Made by a program: the position numbers and the translations under genes. Below the pieces are notes generated by a model. The model was not told the DNA's origin and ran no database searches. It worked only from the letters and a program-made list of their open reading frames with translations. From contig JAHBVY010000007.1 in NCBI GenBank assembly GCA_019637265.1, positions 62,001 through 126,000 of the forward strand: DNA of 64,000 nt. The letters are read 5' to 3'. This stretch comes from Polyangiaceae bacterium. Lineage in GTDB: Bacteria; Myxococcota_A; Polyangia; Polyangiales; Polyangiaceae. Shown piece by piece: positions 16,195 to 24,119 of the stretch. How positions within the stretch are numbered: position 1 is the first letter of the stretch; every line of letters starts with the position of its first letter.

Positions 16195-17964
16195 GTGTTC
16201 AACAAATACTACCAAGACGAGCTCGCCTACCTGCGGCAGCTCGGTAAAGAGTTCTCGGAGGCGTACCCGGCGCTCGCCCCCATGCTGGCGGATCGGGGTA
16301 GCGACCCCGACGTGGAGCGCCTGCTGGAGGGCGTCGCCTTCCTGACCGGGCGCATCCGCCAGAAGCTCGACGACGAGGTCCCGGAGCTCATCCTAGCGAT
16401 CGCGGGGCTGCTCTTCCCTCACCTCACGCGGCCGCTCCCCGGCGCCACCATCATCGAGCTGGAGCCGCTCCCCAACGTGGTGCGGGAGCGGAAGATGGTT
16501 CCGCGCGGATCTGAGTTCGCGAGCATCCCGGTGGACGGCACGCCGTGCCGCTTCACCTCGTGCACCGACTGTGAGGTGGTGCCCTGGAGCATCAGCGACG
16601 CGCGGCTCGAGGCGCTCCCTGATGGTGGGCAGCAGCTGCGGATCGACTTCCGCTGCCCTTCGGGGGTCGCGGTGGAGGCCGCGGCGCCAGAGCGCCTGCG
16701 GCTGCACTTCACCGGGGACCCGCGGACCTCGCTGGGGCTCCTGCACTGGATCCACGAGCACACGCGCGACGTCGCCTTGATCGAGGCGAACAAGCTCGGG
16801 GGCCGCGAGCAAGAGCTCTCGCTCGGCAAGCGCGCCGTGACGCCGGTCGGCTTCGACGAGGAGGAGGAGCTATTACCGTATGGAGATCTAGCCTTCCCCG
16901 GCTTCCGGCTGCTGGAGGAGTACTACGTGCTCCCTCAGAAGTTCGCCTTCATCGACATCAGCGGCACCCGGCGGCTCGCGGAGCTGAAGCCGGAGATCCA
17001 GGACTTCGCCATCGCGATCCGCTTCGACGAGCCGCTCACCGGCGCCCCGCAGGTGACCCGCGACTCGGTGAAGCTCCACTGCTTCCCCGCGATCAACCTG
17101 TTCAAGACGACGGCCGAGCCGATCCGGCTGAACCACAACCGCGAGCAGTTCTTGGTGCGCCCCGCGGGCCTCGCCCCAGGCGCGGGCGAGGTCTACCAAA
17201 TCCTCGGGGTGGAGGCGATCACCCGCGGCGCGAGCGAGCGGGTGCAGGTCCCCAGCTTCTTCGACTTCACCAGCACCGGCGGCACCGGCGCCACCGGTCA
17301 GGTCTACTACTCGACGCACCTCCGGCCCGCGGTGGTGGGCGAGGGGGTGGACATGATGATCTCCTTCGGCACGCCGGAGAACAGCGGCGTCCTGCCTCAG
17401 GCAGATTTACTGTCGATTGACCTCCTGGCGACCAACCAGCGGCTCGCGAGCGCCCTGCGGGTGGGTGAGCTGCGCGTCCCCACCCCGAGCTCGCCCGCCT
17501 TCTCCAAGTTCAAGAACCTGTCCGCCGTCACCACCCACGTGCCGCCGCCGCTCGGGCGCGATCTGCACTGGCGAGTCACGGCGCACGCGGCCATGAACCT
17601 CCGGAGCCTGGCGGAGAAGAACACGCTCCGCGCGATGCTCGGCGTGTACAACCTCCACGGCTTGGTCGATCGCCAAGCGGCGCGCGCCAACGAGCTCCGC
17701 ATTCAAGCGATCTCCGACGTCAAGGTCACCCCGCAAGAGCGCCTCTACCGCGGCGCTCCCGTCCGCGGGCTCCGCGTGGACATCTACCTGGACGAGAGCG
17801 GCTTCACGGGGGACGGCGATTTGTTCCTGTTCGGGGCCATCTTGGATCGCCTGTTCGCCACCTACGTCTCGATGAACTCCTTCACGACGACCACGGTGCA
17901 CGGGGTGCAGTCCAAATTGAGGTTCGAATGGCCGGCGCGCAGCGGAAACCTGACGATTCTCTGA
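16195..17964 (+). CDS. tssF: T6SS baseplate wedge protein TssF
   Basis: 589 aa, GTG start at 16195. 'FNKYYQDELAYLRQLGKEFS' followed by 'YPALAPMLADRGSDPDVERL' is the hallmark N-terminus of TssF, and 'VPELILAIAGLLFPHLTRPL' matches the family. TssF and TssG form the baseplate wedge with TssE and TssK. No signal peptide. Its 3' end overlaps tssG by 37 nt, consistent with coupled translation and fixed stoichiometry. Confidence 0.95.
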   Translation: MFNKYYQDELAYLRQLGKEFSEAYPALAPMLADRGSDPDVERLLEGVAFLTGRIRQKLDDEVPELILAIAGLLFPHLTRPLPGATIIELEPLPNVVRERKMVPRGSEFASIPVDGTPCRFTSCTDCEVVPWSISDARLEALPDGGQQLRIDFRCPSGVAVEAAAPERLRLHFTGDPRTSLGLLHWIHEHTRDVALIEANKLGGREQELSLGKRAVTPVGFDEEEELLPYGDLAFPGFRLLEEYYVLPQKFAFIDISGTRRLAELKPEIQDFAIAIRFDEPLTGAPQVTRDSVKLHCFPAINLFKTTAEPIRLNHNREQFLVRPAGLAPGAGEVYQILGVEAITRGASERVQVPSFFDFTSTGGTGATGQVYYSTHLRPAVVGEGVDMMISFGTPENSGVLPQADLLSIDLLATNQRLASALRVGELRVPTPSSPAFSKFKNLSAVTTHVPPPLGRDLHWRVTAHAAMNLRSLAEKNTLRAMLGVYNLHGLVDRQAARANELRIQAISDVKVTPQERLYRGAPVRGLRVDIYLDESGFTGDGDLFLFGAILDRLFATYVSMNSFTTTTVHGVQSKLRFEWPARSGNLTIL

Positions 17965-18992
17965 CGCTGGACCTGGCGCGCCACGGCAGCCGGTACTCCT
18001 TCTTTCAGGCGGTGCAGCTGCTCCATCGCTTGTCGCCCAACCTGAAGCCGGTGGGCGACATCGGGCCGCCGGACAAGGAGGTCGTCCGCTTCCGCTCCAA
18101 CCCGGCGCTCAAGTTCTCCGCTGGGGACATCGAGATCATCGAGGCGCCGACCGAGGGCTCGGTGCGCAAGGCGATGGTCGTCACCACGAACTTCCTGGGG
18201 CTGGTGGGCGCGACCTCGCCGCTCGCGTTCCGCTTCACCGAGACGGTCATCGCCGCGGAGCAGAACGACGACTTCGCCCTCACCGAGTTCTACAACATCT
18301 TCCACCACCGGCTCTTGAGCCTGTATTTTCGCGCGTGGAAAAAATACCGCCTGGCGGTGGGCTTCCGCTCCGATGGGAGCGACCCGTTCACGCGGCGCGC
18401 GCTCGCCTTCGTGGGGGTGGACCCCGGCGCGAGCACCCCCGCAGGCGGCCTGCCGCCGCGGCTCTTGCTCACGCTGGCGCCCATCTTGGCGCAGCGGTCA
18501 CGCTCGGCGCGCACCCTGACCATCGCGCTCCGGCGCCTGCTGCCCGGCGCGGGGATCGAGGTGCAGTCCTTCGTGGAGCGCCTCGTGCGGATCCCACCGG
18601 ACCAGCGGGTGAGGCTCGGCATCGCGAACAGCACGCTGAACGGCGACTTCACCATCGGGGCGCGCGTCTCGGATCGTTCCGGGCGCTTCCGCGTGAAGAT
18701 AGGCCCGGTGGACTACGAGGACTTCGAGGCGCTGATGCCGGGCGGCGAGAACTACCCGGTGCTGCGCCAGGTGGTGAACCAGTTCACGCGCGGGGTGCTC
18801 GAGCCAGAGCTGGAGGTGAGCCTCGCTGAGGATCAGTCGCCGCGGTTTCAGCTGGGCAACCGCCGGGGCGCCCTGCTCGGCACCACCACCCAGCTCGTCA
18901 CCCGGCGCACCAAGCCGATGCGGATGCGCGTGGTGCTGGCGCAGGACGCGCGCGACGCGGTGCCGCACTTGGTGCCGGACTTCGAGGATTGA
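17928..18992 (+). CDS. tssG: T6SS baseplate wedge protein TssG
   Basis: 354 aa. The start region 'YSFFQAVQLLHRL', then 'VRFRSNPALKFSAGDI' and 'FLGLVGATSPL', with 'DFFNIFHHRLLSL'-like sequence ('FYNIFHHRLLSLYFRAWKKY'), identify TssG. It binds TssF in the wedge (usually 2 TssF:1 TssG). It starts inside tssF, and ends the plus-strand tss operon; a shared bidirectional terminator lies downstream. Confidence 0.95.
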   Translation: MAGAQRKPDDSLTLDLARHGSRYSFFQAVQLLHRLSPNLKPVGDIGPPDKEVVRFRSNPALKFSAGDIEIIEAPTEGSVRKAMVVTTNFLGLVGATSPLAFRFTETVIAAEQNDDFALTEFYNIFHHRLLSLYFRAWKKYRLAVGFRSDGSDPFTRRALAFVGVDPGASTPAGGLPPRLLLTLAPILAQRSRSARTLTIALRRLLPGAGIEVQSFVERLVRIPPDQRVRLGIANSTLNGDFTIGARVSDRSGRFRVKIGPVDYEDFEALMPGGENYPVLRQVVNQFTRGVLEPELEVSLAEDQSPRFQLGNRRGALLGTTTQLVTRRTKPMRMRVVLAQDARDAVPHLVPDFED

Positions 18993-19029
18993 GCGCCGCC
19001 TTGACTGCTGGGCGCGGAGACCGCGACCA

Positions 19030-19068
19030 AAAAGCAACGCGGCCACCCTGGTGAGGCGGCCGCGTTAC
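19030..19068. terminator. bidirectional hairpin between tssG and tssC
   Basis: AACGCGGCC (19036-19044) pairs perfectly with GGCCGCGTT (19058-19066). On the minus strand the stem is followed by GCTTTTT, making a Rho-independent terminator for the tssC operon. It may also stop plus-strand transcription from tssG. Confidence 0.8.
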
Positions 19069-19107
19069 CGTGTGCCGAGCCCGAGGGCTCAGCGAGCCTG
19101 AGGCGGC

Positions 19108-20592
19108 TCAGGTCTTGTCGAGCTTACCCACCAAGCTCAGGGTGAAGAACGCACCCATGTACTTGAAGTGGGGGCGCACCTGCATGCCCACCTTGTACCA
19201 ACCTGCGTTGCCCGGCACATCCTCCACGGTGATCTGTGCCTTGCGCAGCGGGCGCCGACCGCGCACCTGCGCCGTCACGCCGTCCTGATCGGCGACGTAC
19301 TGACCGATCCACTTGTTGAGCTCGCGCTCCAAGTCCCCGCGCTCCTTCCAGCTGCCGATCTGCTCGCGCTGCATCACCTTCAGGTAGTGGGCGATGCGGC
19401 AGGTGACGAACAGGTAGGGGAGCTGGGTGCCGAGGCGGTAGTTCAGCTCCGCCTCCTTACCCTCCGCCGACTGACCAAAGTTCTTCGGCTTCTGGGTGGA
19501 GTTCGCGGAGAAGAAGCAGGCGTTGTCTGAATCCTTGCGGAAGCAAAGTGGGATGAAGCCCTCCTCGCTCAGCTCGAACTCACGACGCTCGGAGATGAGC
19601 GTCTCCGTGGGGCACTTGGTCTGGACCTCGCCCATCGCCTCGTACTGATGGAGCGGCATGTCCTCCACCGTGCCGCCCGACGCCGGGCCGATGATGTTGG
19701 GACACCAGCGGAACTTGGCGAAGCTGTCAGCGATGCGCGTGGCCATCGCGTGCACCGCGTTGCCCCACAGGTACTTGTCGTGCTGCCCGATGACCTCCTC
19801 GTTGTAGTTGAAGGTCTTGGCGGGCACCGTCTCCCCGCCGTACGGGAGCCTCAGCAAGAACCGCGGCATCACCAGACCCACCGACCGCGCGTCCTCGGAC
19901 TCACGGAACGACTGCCACTTCGCGTACTGCGGCCCCTCGAAGATGGACTTCAAGTCCTTCAGCTTGGGGAGCTCCGTCCAAGACTCCTCACCGAAGAACT
20001 TGGGCGAAGCCGCGGCGAAGAACGGCGCGTGAGCCATCGTCGCGATGGCGGCGCAGTTCTGGAGCAGCGCGATGTCCTGCGGCCCCGGGTTGAACTCGTA
20101 GTTCGCGAAGATGGCGCCGTAGGGCTTGCCGCCGAACTGACCGTACTCCTCGGTGTAGGCGATGCGGTAGAGGCCGCTCTTCACCAGCTCCGGGGCGTCC
20201 TCGAAGTCCTCCATGAGGTCGTCCTTCGAGCAGTTCAGGATCTCGACCTTGATGTTCTCGCGGAAGTTCGTGCGATCGATGGTGAACTTGAGGCTCCGCC
20301 AAGCGCTCTCCAGCTTCTGGAAGGCGGGATCGTGGAGGATCTCGCTGACCTGATCGGAGAGCTTGCGGTCGATCTCCGAGATGAGGCTGTCCACCAGCCC
20401 CTTGTCGATCTTCTCGTCCTTGTACTTCGGCGTGATGAGCTCGCTGATCAGCGCTTGCACGCCAGCCCTCGCCACCGCGTAGCCATCATCCGACGGCTTG
20501 ATCTTCGTTTCCGCGAGGATCGACTCGAGGAGGCTCCCCTCGGTCGTCTCGGTCGCCGCTGCTCCCCCCTGGGCGGATTGCTCTTCACTCAT
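19108..20592 (-). CDS. tssC: T6SS sheath large subunit TssC
   Basis: 494 aa, normal TssC length. 'AFQKLESAWRSLKFTIDRT' near residue 90, 'YGEFGGKPYGAI'-type sequence ('YGQFGGKPYGAIFANYEF'), 'IGQHDKYLWGNA' and the C-terminal 'VGMQVRPHFKYMGAFFTLS' are TssC signatures. With TssB it builds the contractile sheath around Hcp. It follows tssB by 2 nt and is the last gene of the minus-strand operon, ending at the hairpin at 19030-19068. Confidence 0.95.
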   Translation of the reverse strand: MSEEQSAQGGAAATETTEGSLLESILAETKIKPSDDGYAVARAGVQALISELITPKYKDEKIDKGLVDSLISEIDRKLSDQVSEILHDPAFQKLESAWRSLKFTIDRTNFRENIKVEILNCSKDDLMEDFEDAPELVKSGLYRIAYTEEYGQFGGKPYGAIFANYEFNPGPQDIALLQNCAAIATMAHAPFFAAASPKFFGEESWTELPKLKDLKSIFEGPQYAKWQSFRESEDARSVGLVMPRFLLRLPYGGETVPAKTFNYNEEVIGQHDKYLWGNAVHAMATRIADSFAKFRWCPNIIGPASGGTVEDMPLHQYEAMGEVQTKCPTETLISERREFELSEEGFIPLCFRKDSDNACFFSANSTQKPKNFGQSAEGKEAELNYRLGTQLPYLFVTCRIAHYLKVMQREQIGSWKERGDLERELNKWIGQYVADQDGVTAQVRGRRPLRKAQITVEDVPGNAGWYKVGMQVRPHFKYMGAFFTLSLVGKLDKT

Positions 20593-20594
20593 GG

Positions 20595-21089
20595 TCAGCC
20601 TTCCTCTCCACCGAGGCCGAGCTCGGCCAGCAGCTTCTCGCGCGACTCGCCGTCATCGAGCAGCCCCTGGATCCGCTTGCGGAACGCCGGGACGTTGCCG
20701 AGCGGGCCCTTGAGCGCCGTGAGCGCGTTGCGCAGATCCATCAGCTTCTTCAGCTCCGGCACCTGCTCCACGATGGCGTCGGGGCCGAAGTCTGCGAGCT
20801 TCTTGAACTTCAAGTTCATGCTGAGGCTCGCGCCCTCGTCGCCGGACAGGCGATCGGGCACGGACATGGTGAGCCCCAGATCCTGGCTCCCCAGCACCTG
20901 CTCGAAGTTGTCCTTGTCGACGTTGATTGGCTTGCGCTCCTCCAAAGGGCGCGAATCGGGACGACCGGTGTAGTCACCCACGAAGAGCATCTTGAGCGGG
21001 AGCTCGACCTCCTCCTGAGCGTCACCAGTCGCTGGTTTGTACGTGATGTTCACGCGCTCTTGAGGCGCTACCGAACCTTCTTTCCCCAT
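20595..21089 (-). CDS. tssB: T6SS sheath small subunit TssB
   Basis: 164 aa. 'RVNITYKPATGDAQEEVELP' followed by 'LKMLFVGDYTGR' is the typical TssB start, and 'LKFKKLADFGPDAIVEQVPE' then 'LKKLMDLRNALTALKGPLGN' are conserved. It interlocks with TssC in the sheath. Downstream of tssA by 85 nt and coupled to tssC. Confidence 0.95.
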   Translation of the reverse strand: MGKEGSVAPQERVNITYKPATGDAQEEVELPLKMLFVGDYTGRPDSRPLEERKPINVDKDNFEQVLGSQDLGLTMSVPDRLSGDEGASLSMNLKFKKLADFGPDAIVEQVPELKKLMDLRNALTALKGPLGNVPAFRKRIQGLLDDGESREKLLAELGLGGEEG

Positions 21090-21174
21090 CGACTACTCCG
21101 TGTTGGACCTCGGTAAGGTGACCTTGCGGGACCCGACAGACGACCTGCCTATCGGGCGACCCTCGACGCCGAGC

Positions 21175-22800
21175 TCAGCCCGCGAGCGCTATCGCCGCGG
21201 CTGGGTCGAGCCGGCAGAGCTTATCAAAAAGAGTCGCGAACTTCGCGACTTCCTCAGCGTCCTTAGCGTCTTTGTTCAGGCAGCCCAGGAGGCTCGAATA
21301 GACCCGCGCCGCGAGCTCCGGCTCCCAGGCCTCCAGGCCGTGGCGCTCGACCTCCAGCGCCAAGCCCTCCAATATCGGCCGGGCCACCGATTTTTGGCTC
21401 CCCTGGAGCGCGAGCCGGGCCACCGAGAGCCGCGCCCGGAAGCGGGTCCGGGCGTCCGCCCCGCGGTTGGCCAGGGCCAGGGCCACCCCCAGCCCGTCGC
21501 TCACCTGCCCGCTCGACACCATGGATTTCGCCTGCTCGAAGCGCTCAGCCAGGGCTTGATCTTCCTCGCTGGCCGCCGCTGCCGCCGCGTTCCCACCGCC
21601 CCCACCACCCCACTTGGCGGCCTCCTCCTCGAGCCAGGCTTGGGTGCCCGCGTCGGCGAAGGCCTCGCCGTCGGCGAACTTCAGATCCTTCAGGGTGGGC
21701 AGCATGCTGAGCAGGTGCACCACCTCGCGCCCCACCACCTCCCGGGCGTTCGCGTACTGCGGGCCCAGCTTGTCGAGCGCCAGCGCGGCGTAGCGCTGGC
21801 AATCGAGCCAGAACAAGTGCTGGGCGCTGTAGTCCTCCATCGTCTCGAGCAGCTGCATCCAGCTCTCGCTGGCGAGGAGCGTCTCGATCCGCTTGCGCTT
21901 GTCCGGGGTGGGGGGGGGCAGCCGCGTCTTGCCGCCCTCGTTCGGCGGCGGGTTCTGCAGCGCCATCCACAGCGAGGCGCGGTGGATGCGGTAGCCGTGC
22001 ACCTTGGTGGCGTCCGCCTGGCGCACGAAGCGCGCGACGGCGCGGAGCGTGATGCCCACGTCGCGCAGGGTGCGCGTGACCTCCTCAGGGGAGCTGACCT
22101 GGGTAGGCAGCTGACCTGACGCAGCCATCGGCGCCGGCGCCGCTTGAGCCGGGGACGCTGATGGCTGGGCTTGAGCCGGCTGGGCCTGCGCGGGCGACGG
22201 CGCGGCTTGTGGTGGCGGCGCGGCCGGCTGCTCCGCGGGGACCTCGCGCGTCTTGTTGCGGAGCACGCCGCGCAGGCCACCCATCCCGGAGTAGTTCTCG
22301 CCCAGCTTTTCCGTAAGGAAATCGTCCAGCTCGCCGTACAGCGCCTCGCACAGCGCCAGCGCCTCGCGGTCGGCGGCCTTCGGCGTGTACCCCGCGAGCG
22401 CTACCTCGGATTGATCCGAGATCCACGAGGCGAGGTTGCCGCGCGCGCGCGCGCGCTTCAGCGGCGGATACATCGCGTCCCAGTGGGCGCGGCCCACCTC
22501 CAGCATGCCGAGCATCCCCTCGGCGAGACCCTGGGGCCCCGACTCCACCATCAGCGCGACGGTGCGCCAGGCGCTGAGGCGCAGATCCTTCGTCTTGGTC
22601 TTGAGCAGCTCCTCGCTGCCGCGCGCCACCTGACCCCAAGCGGGCTGCGCGCCATCGAGCGACCCCAGCTTGTCGATCTCCGCCTTCACGACCTCGAAAT
22701 CGGGCTCGTAAGAGGCGTCGATCCCTTGCGGCTCACCGCCGGGGATCGCCGCGACGAGGGGTGCGATCTTCTCTGTCAGCGTCGCTCGCAGGTCCGCCAT
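21175..22800 (-). CDS. tssA: T6SS assembly protein TssA
   Basis: 541 aa. The N-terminal ImpA_N domain is clear ('PIPGGEPQGIDASY'-type sequence read as 'AAIPGGEPQGIDASYEPDFE', then 'AWRTVALMVESGPQGLAEGM'). The middle holds a Gln/Pro/Ala linker near residues 205-235. The C-terminal 'SVARPILEGLALEVERHGLE' and 'WEPELAARVYSSLLGCL' match the VasJ-type end of long TssA proteins. TssA primes baseplate and tail polymerisation. The linker DNA contains AGCTGACCTGAC sequence like the window's palindromic repeats. Confidence 0.92.
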   Translation of the reverse strand: MADLRATLTEKIAPLVAAIPGGEPQGIDASYEPDFEVVKAEIDKLGSLDGAQPAWGQVARGSEELLKTKTKDLRLSAWRTVALMVESGPQGLAEGMLGMLEVGRAHWDAMYPPLKRARARGNLASWISDQSEVALAGYTPKAADREALALCEALYGELDDFLTEKLGENYSGMGGLRGVLRNKTREVPAEQPAAPPPQAAPSPAQAQPAQAQPSASPAQAAPAPMAASGQLPTQVSSPEEVTRTLRDVGITLRAVARFVRQADATKVHGYRIHRASLWMALQNPPPNEGGKTRLPPPTPDKRKRIETLLASESWMQLLETMEDYSAQHLFWLDCQRYAALALDKLGPQYANAREVVGREVVHLLSMLPTLKDLKFADGEAFADAGTQAWLEEEAAKWGGGGGGNAAAAAASEEDQALAERFEQAKSMVSSGQVSDGLGVALALANRGADARTRFRARLSVARLALQGSQKSVARPILEGLALEVERHGLEAWEPELAARVYSSLLGCLNKDAKDAEEVAKFATLFDKLCRLDPAAAIALAG

Positions 22801-22930
22801 GGCGCGGTCACGCTAGCTCAGCGCAGCCAGCGTACCTAGTAGAAACGCGTGGCGCTCGAGTCGGTGAGCGCCGCCGAAAGCAGGCAGCTCTAACGCGGTG
22901 GCAAGAGCACGAGCGCCGTGAGTGGGTTCT

Positions 22931-22960
22931 CGGCGCGGTGCCGTCCAACCCCCAAAAACC
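22931..22960. repeat. dispersed repeat, forward copy
   Basis: CGGCGCGGTGCCGTCCAACC followed by CCCAAAAACC is the cleanest copy of the element. Its inverted partner GGGGGTTTGGGGGTTTGG lies at 23033-23050, just after the tagF stop. Confidence 0.8.
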
Positions 22961-23032
22961 GCATCCCTGCGCCGTGTTCTATGCGCGTGACGAGCGCTGG
23001 ATGATCTTCGGCTGCCGTGAACGGACGAGCGA

Positions 23033-23050
23033 GGGGGTTTGGGGGTTTGG
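23033..23050. repeat. G-rich inverted partner of the 22931 repeat
   Basis: GGGGGTTTGGGGGTTTGG is complementary in pattern to CCAACCCCCAAAAACC at 22945-22960 and could pair with it in the transcript, or form a G-rich structure alone. Confidence 0.55.
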
Positions 23051-23070
23051 CATGGCGCTACCCGCGGCGT

Positions 23071-24021
23071 TCAGGCGCTCAGTGCGTAGAGCAGCTGCGT
23101 GATCGGCGCCTGGAGCTCACGCAGCCGCTCGGCCACGTGCGGCGGCAAGCGCGCGTGGATCGACTCCGTGGAGGCGCGCGGCTGGCCCACCAGATCACAC
23201 ACGTGATCACTGTCGGGGTCCGGCGACCACAGCTCGGCCAACGAGCTGACCGGGGTGGCGCCCAGCTGAATCAAGAGCTGCCCTCCCCCAGCCGCCGCCG
23301 ACCAGAACGCGGTGGGGGTGGTCTGTCGCCAGCGAGCCACGCGCCGCGTGACGTCGATCCAGAACGCCGCCGAGGCGATACCCCCCGCTCCCAGCGGCAG
23401 CCGCGCCGCGAGCGGGGTGTCCATCGGCTCCTGCCCCAGCATCGGCGCCACGCATTGGATCAGGGTGTCGATGGCGTGCGCCGGGCCCGCCGAGCTCGGG
23501 TCACCATAGGTCACCCCGAAGGGGGTGGAGGTGGGGGTGCCCTGAGCCCACTCGGCGTACTCCGTGGCGTGGGTCGCCAGCTGATCGATGCGCGGCGCCG
23601 CCACCCCAGCCACCGCCGCGCGGAACGCCTCCGGGCTCAGCGTCGGCGCCGCGTGCAGGATTTCCCCGGCGTGCTCGAGGAACTCCCCGAGGAGCAGCGG
23701 CGCCACGTGCGGCGCGCCCGCCAAGATAGGTCCTGGGATCTGACAAAAGATGACGATGGGGAAGCGGCGCCCCACCCGATCGCGGCTCGGCGCGATCACC
23801 CCGGCGATCACCGAGATGGCCTGCGCGGAGGCGGGCGGCCGGTAGACGAAGCCGTGAGGCGCGCCAGCGTCGAAGTCGGCGGCCCAGCTCGCGCGCCGCG
23901 AGCCGCCGTACACCATGCCCTGCTCCACCCAGCGCTCGAAGCCGCTCGCTGGCTCACCGGCGACACCGCCGCGCAGGAAATCTCCCGCGCTCGGCAACTT
24001 CCCGAAGTAGCCAACGATCAC
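23071..24021 (-). CDS. tagF: T6SS regulator TagF
   Basis: 316 aa. The N-terminal TagF domain is recognised by 'GYFGKLPSAGDFLRG', 'FERWVEQGMV' and 'SRDRVGRRFPIVIF'. TagF is a post-translational repressor of T6SS that acts through the FHA protein and baseplate; a TagH-type FHA gene is present at 34728. The kinase/phosphatase pair PpkA/PppA that often accompanies it is absent from the window. It lies between tssM and tssA in the long minus-strand operon. Confidence 0.9.
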   Translation of the reverse strand: MIVGYFGKLPSAGDFLRGGVAGEPASGFERWVEQGMVYGGSRRASWAADFDAGAPHGFVYRPPASAQAISVIAGVIAPSRDRVGRRFPIVIFCQIPGPILAGAPHVAPLLLGEFLEHAGEILHAAPTLSPEAFRAAVAGVAAPRIDQLATHATEYAEWAQGTPTSTPFGVTYGDPSSAGPAHAIDTLIQCVAPMLGQEPMDTPLAARLPLGAGGIASAAFWIDVTRRVARWRQTTPTAFWSAAAGGGQLLIQLGATPVSSLAELWSPDPDSDHVCDLVGQPRASTESIHARLPPHVAERLRELQAPITQLLYALSA

Positions 24022-24119
24022 GCGCGCCTCACACCCGCCCGCTCATGCACCACGCTCGAGTCTCCTTGCTCGCTCTCGAGCGACCTCGCTCTCGACGACG
24101 AAGCATGCGCCCATCGTCG

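Larger units (their letters stand above)
22801..23070. other. gap between tagF and tssA with an inverted repeat pair
   Basis: No gene is convincing. It holds a full forward dispersed repeat (22931-22960) and a G-rich reverse block (23031-23050) about 100 bp apart, able to form a long imperfect hairpin. Confidence 0.55.
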
